Assembly: GCA_018812355.1 (NCBI GenBank)
Contig: JAHJDQ010000025.1
Location: forward strand, 1 to 8,513
Direction of reading: 5' to 3'
DNA: 8,513 nt
Origin: Nanobdellota archaeon
GTDB taxonomy: Archaea; Nanobdellota; Nanobdellia; Woesearchaeales; GW2011-AR9
Both the position numbers and the translations under genes were made by a program. Under the pieces are notes generated by a model. That model searched no databases and was not told the DNA's origin. It saw nothing but the letters and a program-made list of their open reading frames with translations. Shown piece after piece: positions 5,873 through 8,513 of the stretch; the first letter of the stretch is position 1; every line of letters starts with the position of its first letter.

Positions 5873-6747
5873 TAATGATGTAATTTGATGAAGGTTTCTT
5901 TGGCTTGTTCTGTTCCATTAACACCAACGACAATAGATTTGATTTGTTTAATACTTTTAATGAAAGAAATCGATTTTTCAAGATTAAAATTTTCTGTTGA
6001 TAAGATTTTGTAGCCAGTGATTGGTTTTTTAGATTGCTTGATTACTTTTAAAGCAGTATTAAGATTAGGACAACAAAAATGACGGTTAATCCAAACCCAA
6101 GTACCAGCAAGATTTAATTTTTCTAATTGTAGTAGGGCTAAGGCTCCGCCTTCACATATTCCTAGAGGAATAAGTCCAGCTTTCCTGACCAAGGCAATTT
6201 CTCTTTTGATAAGATCTGTTCTATTTAAGAGAACTAAAGCACTTCTGCCAAGATTACCAACTAAACTGAAATCACAAAAACTAAACGTCTTTAATTGTTG
6301 TTGATATTCTTTTTCATCTAAAGTAAAAGCATTAATTTCCTCTTTAGAAAATCTTTTTTTAATGTCTGCTTCTTTAAACCAAAGACAATCACTTTTTGAA
6401 TAATATTTTTCTGATGCAGCTAAGCGTTCCATGTTCTTTTTTGACCATAAAGATTCTTTTCCTAAATAATAATTTGATTGCCAGTGCGGATTCGCGATAC
6501 AAACAATTTCAGAATTTTCTTGTTTGAATTTTTTTAAGACTTTAATTAAGGTTAGATGAGGAGAGATACTAAATCCCCTTACTCCTAAATCATAAGCAAT
6601 TTGAATTGTTTTTTGATAATCAGTTGCTCTTGCTTTTTCTGAAGAATATTTCTTACATTTCTTAAACCAACCAGTGAAATGATCTTCACCCATAATTACA
6701 GAAGGATATGGTTTATTTTCAAGATTGATAACAGGAAATGGTTTCAT
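5869..6747 (-). CDS. Uncharacterised TIM-barrel protein, distantly aldo/keto reductase-like
   Basis: This 292-residue soluble protein shows eight strand-like segments in the order of a TIM barrel: SVIMGEDHF (16-24), GVRGFSISPH (55-64), EIVCIANPHW (80-89), CDFSLVGN (158-165), GLIPLGICEGG (191-201), GTWVWINRHF (215-224), PITGYKILS (242-250) and SIVVGVNG (271-278). The last two, with the helix after 'NGTEQAKE', recall the C-terminus of aldo/keto reductases (P-x-I/T-G-Y-K-x-L and V-V-V-G-x-x-x-x-E-Q-A). The catalytic Asp/Tyr/Lys/His tetrad of that family is not evident, so oxidoreductase activity is uncertain. His/Glu/Asp residues at several strand ends (E21, D22, H23, H64, H88, E199) could instead hold a metal; that is inferred. 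It starts 7 nt after the surface-protein gene and is probably its operon partner. No Shine-Dalgarno motif is visible. Confidence 0.6.
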   Translation of the reverse strand: MKPFPVINLENKPYPSVIMGEDHFTGWFKKCKKYSSEKARATDYQKTIQIAYDLGVRGFSISPHLTLIKVLKKFKQENSEIVCIANPHWQSNYYLGKESLWSKKNMERLAASEKYYSKSDCLWFKEADIKKRFSKEEINAFTLDEKEYQQQLKTFSFCDFSLVGNLGRSALVLLNRTDLIKREIALVRKAGLIPLGICEGGALALLQLEKLNLAGTWVWINRHFCCPNLNTALKVIKQSKKPITGYKILSTENFNLEKSISFIKSIKQIKSIVVGVNGTEQAKETFIKLHHY

Positions 6748-6754
6748 TGGAAAT

Positions 6755-8314
6755 CTAATCAGGACAACTCTGATAGATGTACTGGGCTTCTAAAGTGAAG
6801 TCTAAAGCAAAGTCAGGATGAGTCAAAGCCGGACTGGTGACGCGTCGTTGTAAGGTAATTACTTCTTCGCTAATAATCTCGCCAGTACGTTTCTTAATAA
6901 TCTTAATCGGCAAAACAGGCGGTTCGCCCTTACAGTGCATCGGTGGTTCCATTACTTTCCATTCTAAGGCTCCGGCAGCTGTATAACTGCCCATCTTCGG
7001 ACGGATACTGTAAGCTTCGCCATCGCTAGTAAGGATTTTAGCTGAATAAATATGACACATCTTACTACAGTCACCTTTACCAGTGTAAATACTTGTTAAA
7101 GGAGCACATTTACTGTTAATACAATAGTCTCCAATGTTACATTGATAATTATCAGTACAAACTCCGCCGATCATTTCACCAAGTTCACGTTCTTCTAAAT
7201 AATCACAAATACCATCTTGAGTGTAATCTAAACAACAAGCATCTCTTTCCGGAGTTAAAATGTGCGGAGGGGTACATTCGATGTCATAAGTAATTTCACC
7301 GACTCGGCCTCCTTCAACTCCATCCACTAATTGTTTTGTAAAGACAGCCTTACCCACAGATCCGGAAAGAACAAAAAGAATTCCAATAACCAAAGCAACA
7401 CTAATTCCCATAATCCCATAAATTTTTCGTTTATCAGCACCACCTAAGGGTAATTTACTTCCTGACTTATAATCTTGATAATTCTTTTTCATCGTCTGCT
7501 TGAAAGCATCTTCAATATGTTCTTCCTGCCAACCAGCTTGAAGAAGATTCTCTTTAATGTGAGGATACTTCTTACCTTGCTTAATGTGTTCAGTAATGTA
7601 AGAAAGAACATGAGGATGAATTTTCTTGCTAGCAGTTTTTCTTTTCACTAAATAAAATCCTGCTCCGGCCACAGCGGCAATGATTAAGAGCATGTAAACA
7701 ATTGTACTTAGAAATGTGGTTGTGCTCTTGCCTTCTTCTAATTGTTGATTAACATTACTTAAATTTTCTTGAGTTGTTTCAACAGTTTGTTGTAATCCAG
7801 CTAAGCCTGTGGAAAAGGTATTTAGTTCTTCCGCATAGCTACCTTCAATTGTCTCCACTTGTTGCTGTAAAGTAAACATTCTTGTTTGTAAAGAAATTAA
7901 TTCAGTTTCGGTAGTGGAAAGTTTTGATTTTATAGCGGTAGCAGCACCTTGCTCAGAAATAATTAATTCTTTTAAGGTGGAAATTTCTGCTTGCAGTTTA
8001 GAAATATCTGTACTAGGAACGGTGGCAGCGGTAGGCGTAGTTTCTTCATCAACTGTTAGATTATCTTCATCAACTAATTCTTCATCAGCTAAAAAACAAG
8101 ATAATTGCAAGGGATCAGTAGTTGAGGGATCACAATAACAATCCCCTATATCGGTGTATGCATAATATGAACATAAATCCAAACAATAAGCATCATCTGA
8201 ACAATAGGCTTCGTCCTCAAGTAAAGTACTTAAATCAGTATCAGCAGTAACAAAAGGGATTAAAAATAGTAAAAATGCCGTTAAAGCTACTAGGATGAGG
8301 CTTTTTTTCATCAT
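6755..8314 (-). CDS. Surface/membrane protein with signal peptide, coiled coil, two TM helices and Cys-rich domains
   Basis: This 519-residue protein is unrecognised by name but its layout is clear. A signal peptide (M-M-K-K then a hydrophobic core, likely cleaved after V-T-A24) leads to a small Cys-rich segment (C38, C44, C48, C59, C61, C73), an acidic Ser/Thr linker (76-102) and a coiled coil (about 103-195). TM1 (203-223) is followed by basic K-R-K, marking the cytosolic side. The cytosolic part has a helical domain (233-278: H-P-H-V-L-S-Y-I, then G-W-Q-E-E-H-I-E-D-A-F). TM2 (300-318) leads out to a second Cys-rich domain (12 Cys, 347-517), including D-x-x-x-D-G-I-C-D at 363-371 and C-x5-C-x5-C-x4-C at 386-403. 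It probably acts at the cell surface. It is the first gene of a two-gene operon. The second ATG, at 8311, is an alternative start. Confidence 0.75.
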   Translation of the reverse strand: MMKKSLILVALTAFLLFLIPFVTADTDLSTLLEDEAYCSDDAYCLDLCSYYAYTDIGDCYCDPSTTDPLQLSCFLADEELVDEDNLTVDEETTPTAATVPSTDISKLQAEISTLKELIISEQGAATAIKSKLSTTETELISLQTRMFTLQQQVETIEGSYAEELNTFSTGLAGLQQTVETTQENLSNVNQQLEEGKSTTTFLSTIVYMLLIIAAVAGAGFYLVKRKTASKKIHPHVLSYITEHIKQGKKYPHIKENLLQAGWQEEHIEDAFKQTMKKNYQDYKSGSKLPLGGADKRKIYGIMGISVALVIGILFVLSGSVGKAVFTKQLVDGVEGGRVGEITYDIECTPPHILTPERDACCLDYTQDGICDYLEERELGEMIGGVCTDNYQCNIGDYCINSKCAPLTSIYTGKGDCSKMCHIYSAKILTSDGEAYSIRPKMGSYTAAGALEWKVMEPPMHCKGEPPVLPIKIIKKRTGEIISEEVITLQRRVTSPALTHPDFALDFTLEAQYIYQSCPD

Positions 8315-8318
8315 ATTC

Positions 8319-8326
8319 CTCTTTTT
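8319..8326 (-). promoter_or_regulatory. Possible Shine-Dalgarno motif of the surface-protein gene
   Basis: On the minus strand AAAGAGGA lies a few nt before the ATG pair (8314/8311). This is the only gene here with such a motif. It fits a leadered transcript because the best TATA box lies about 43 nt upstream of the ATG. Confidence 0.35.
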
Positions 8327-8351
8327 ATATTTAGCAAGGTTAACTTTTTCA

Positions 8352-8363
8352 TTTATATATTTA
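8352..8363 (-). promoter_or_regulatory. TATA box of the surface-protein operon
   Basis: The minus strand reads AAATATATAAAT, about 43 nt upstream of the ATG at 8314. A start about 25 nt downstream would give a leader of about 17 nt that includes the AAAGAGG motif. A nearer AT-rich run (CTAAATATAAAAAG, 8321-8334) is too close to the ATG for the usual spacing. Confidence 0.45.
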
Positions 8364-8441
8364 TTGTTTTTAATGCTCTGTCGGACAAATATTAACTAAA
8401 TTTTAAATTATTTCACCATTTTACTTATTTTGTTTAATATT

Positions 8442-8457
8442 TTGTTAATTTTAACAA
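8442..8457. repeat. Perfect palindrome upstream of the surface-protein operon
   Basis: TTGTTAA-TT-TTAACAA is a perfect 7-bp dyad with a 2-nt spacer, a size and symmetry typical of a dimeric regulator site. It lies about 80 nt upstream of the operon's TATA box, or downstream of whatever gene lies right of the window. The composition is very AT-rich, so chance is possible. Confidence 0.35.
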
Positions 8458-8460
8458 TTG

Positions 8461-8478
8461 AAGAGAGCTTGCTTTCTT
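8461..8478 (+). other. Hairpin with CTTG tetraloop
   Basis: As plus-strand RNA, AAGAGAG-CUUG-CUUUCUU can form a 7-bp stem (one G-U pair) with a CUUG loop, a known stable tetraloop. No T-run follows directly. Confidence 0.3.
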
Positions 8479-8506
8479 ATTAGCATATATTTTCATATGC
8501 TCATAA
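8477..8506. repeat. Hairpin/inverted repeat at the right end
   Basis: AGCATAT and ATATGCT form a perfect 7-bp dyad with a 6-nt loop (ATTTTC). One mismatch further out, TTAT/ATAA extends it to 11 of 12 pairs. It could be a terminator for a minus-strand gene beyond the window or an operator for a plus-strand gene starting there. The bases from 8364 to 8513 hold no gene that I can support. Confidence 0.4.
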
Positions 8507-8513
8507 TTAATGA

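Noticed and set aside
7914..8138. Plus-strand open frame of 74 codons rich in Ser and Val
   Set aside because: It is antisense to the coiled-coil and acidic linker of the surface protein; the Ser/Val bias is explained by the opposite strand.
8434..8496. A 20-codon minus-strand open frame (starting MKIYANKK)
   Set aside because: It is very short, overlaps the inverted repeats, and has no convincing promoter or ribosome site.

Overview
The window looks like archaeal DNA, most likely from a small-genome DPANN lineage of the Woesearchaeota/Pacearchaeota type. Four things support this. The DNA is AT-rich and densely coding. Most genes have a TATA-like box centred about 24-26 nt before the ATG and no Shine-Dalgarno motif, as expected for leaderless archaeal transcripts. 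One regulator carries a bacterio-opsin-activator type (HTH_10) domain, a family typical of archaea. One gene encodes a Cys-rich, multi-pass surface protein of a style common in DPANN genomes. The lineage is inferred from these features and not from any database match. No rRNA, tRNA, CRISPR array or insertion sequence was seen. No gene-free stretch exceeds 300 bases; the longest is the 199-base right end.

Layout: (1) 43-2127, minus strand: a 694-residue TIM-barrel protein with a complete endonuclease IV/xylose-isomerase-like metal-ligand set, split by an insert of about 320 residues. (2) 2249-2899, plus strand: a two-gene operon of a DUF4258-like protein and a DUF2283 protein, which resembles a toxin-antitoxin pair. 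(3) 2926-3585, minus strand: an HTH_10 transcription regulator. It is divergent from (4) 3695-4651, plus strand, a B12-binding/radical SAM protein whose catalytic barrel appears to lack its middle part. (5) 4697-5872, plus strand: a 12-helix MFS transporter. (6) 5869-8314, minus strand: a two-gene operon encoding a 519-residue membrane/surface protein followed by an uncharacterised TIM-barrel protein. (7) 8315-8513: the operon's promoter plus three consecutive inverted repeats.

How the genes may work together: the regulator, the radical SAM protein and the transporter form a plausible regulated module. Long inverted-repeat arms lie in the 109-bp divergent promoter region, one beside the regulator's own start and one beside the radical SAM TATA box. 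The surface protein and its partner TIM-barrel protein are separated by only 7 nt and are probably co-transcribed. The DUF4258/DUF2283 pair appears to be an independent accessory unit. The least expected features are the heavily interrupted endonuclease IV-like barrel, the shortened radical SAM protein and the divergent operator-like repeat.
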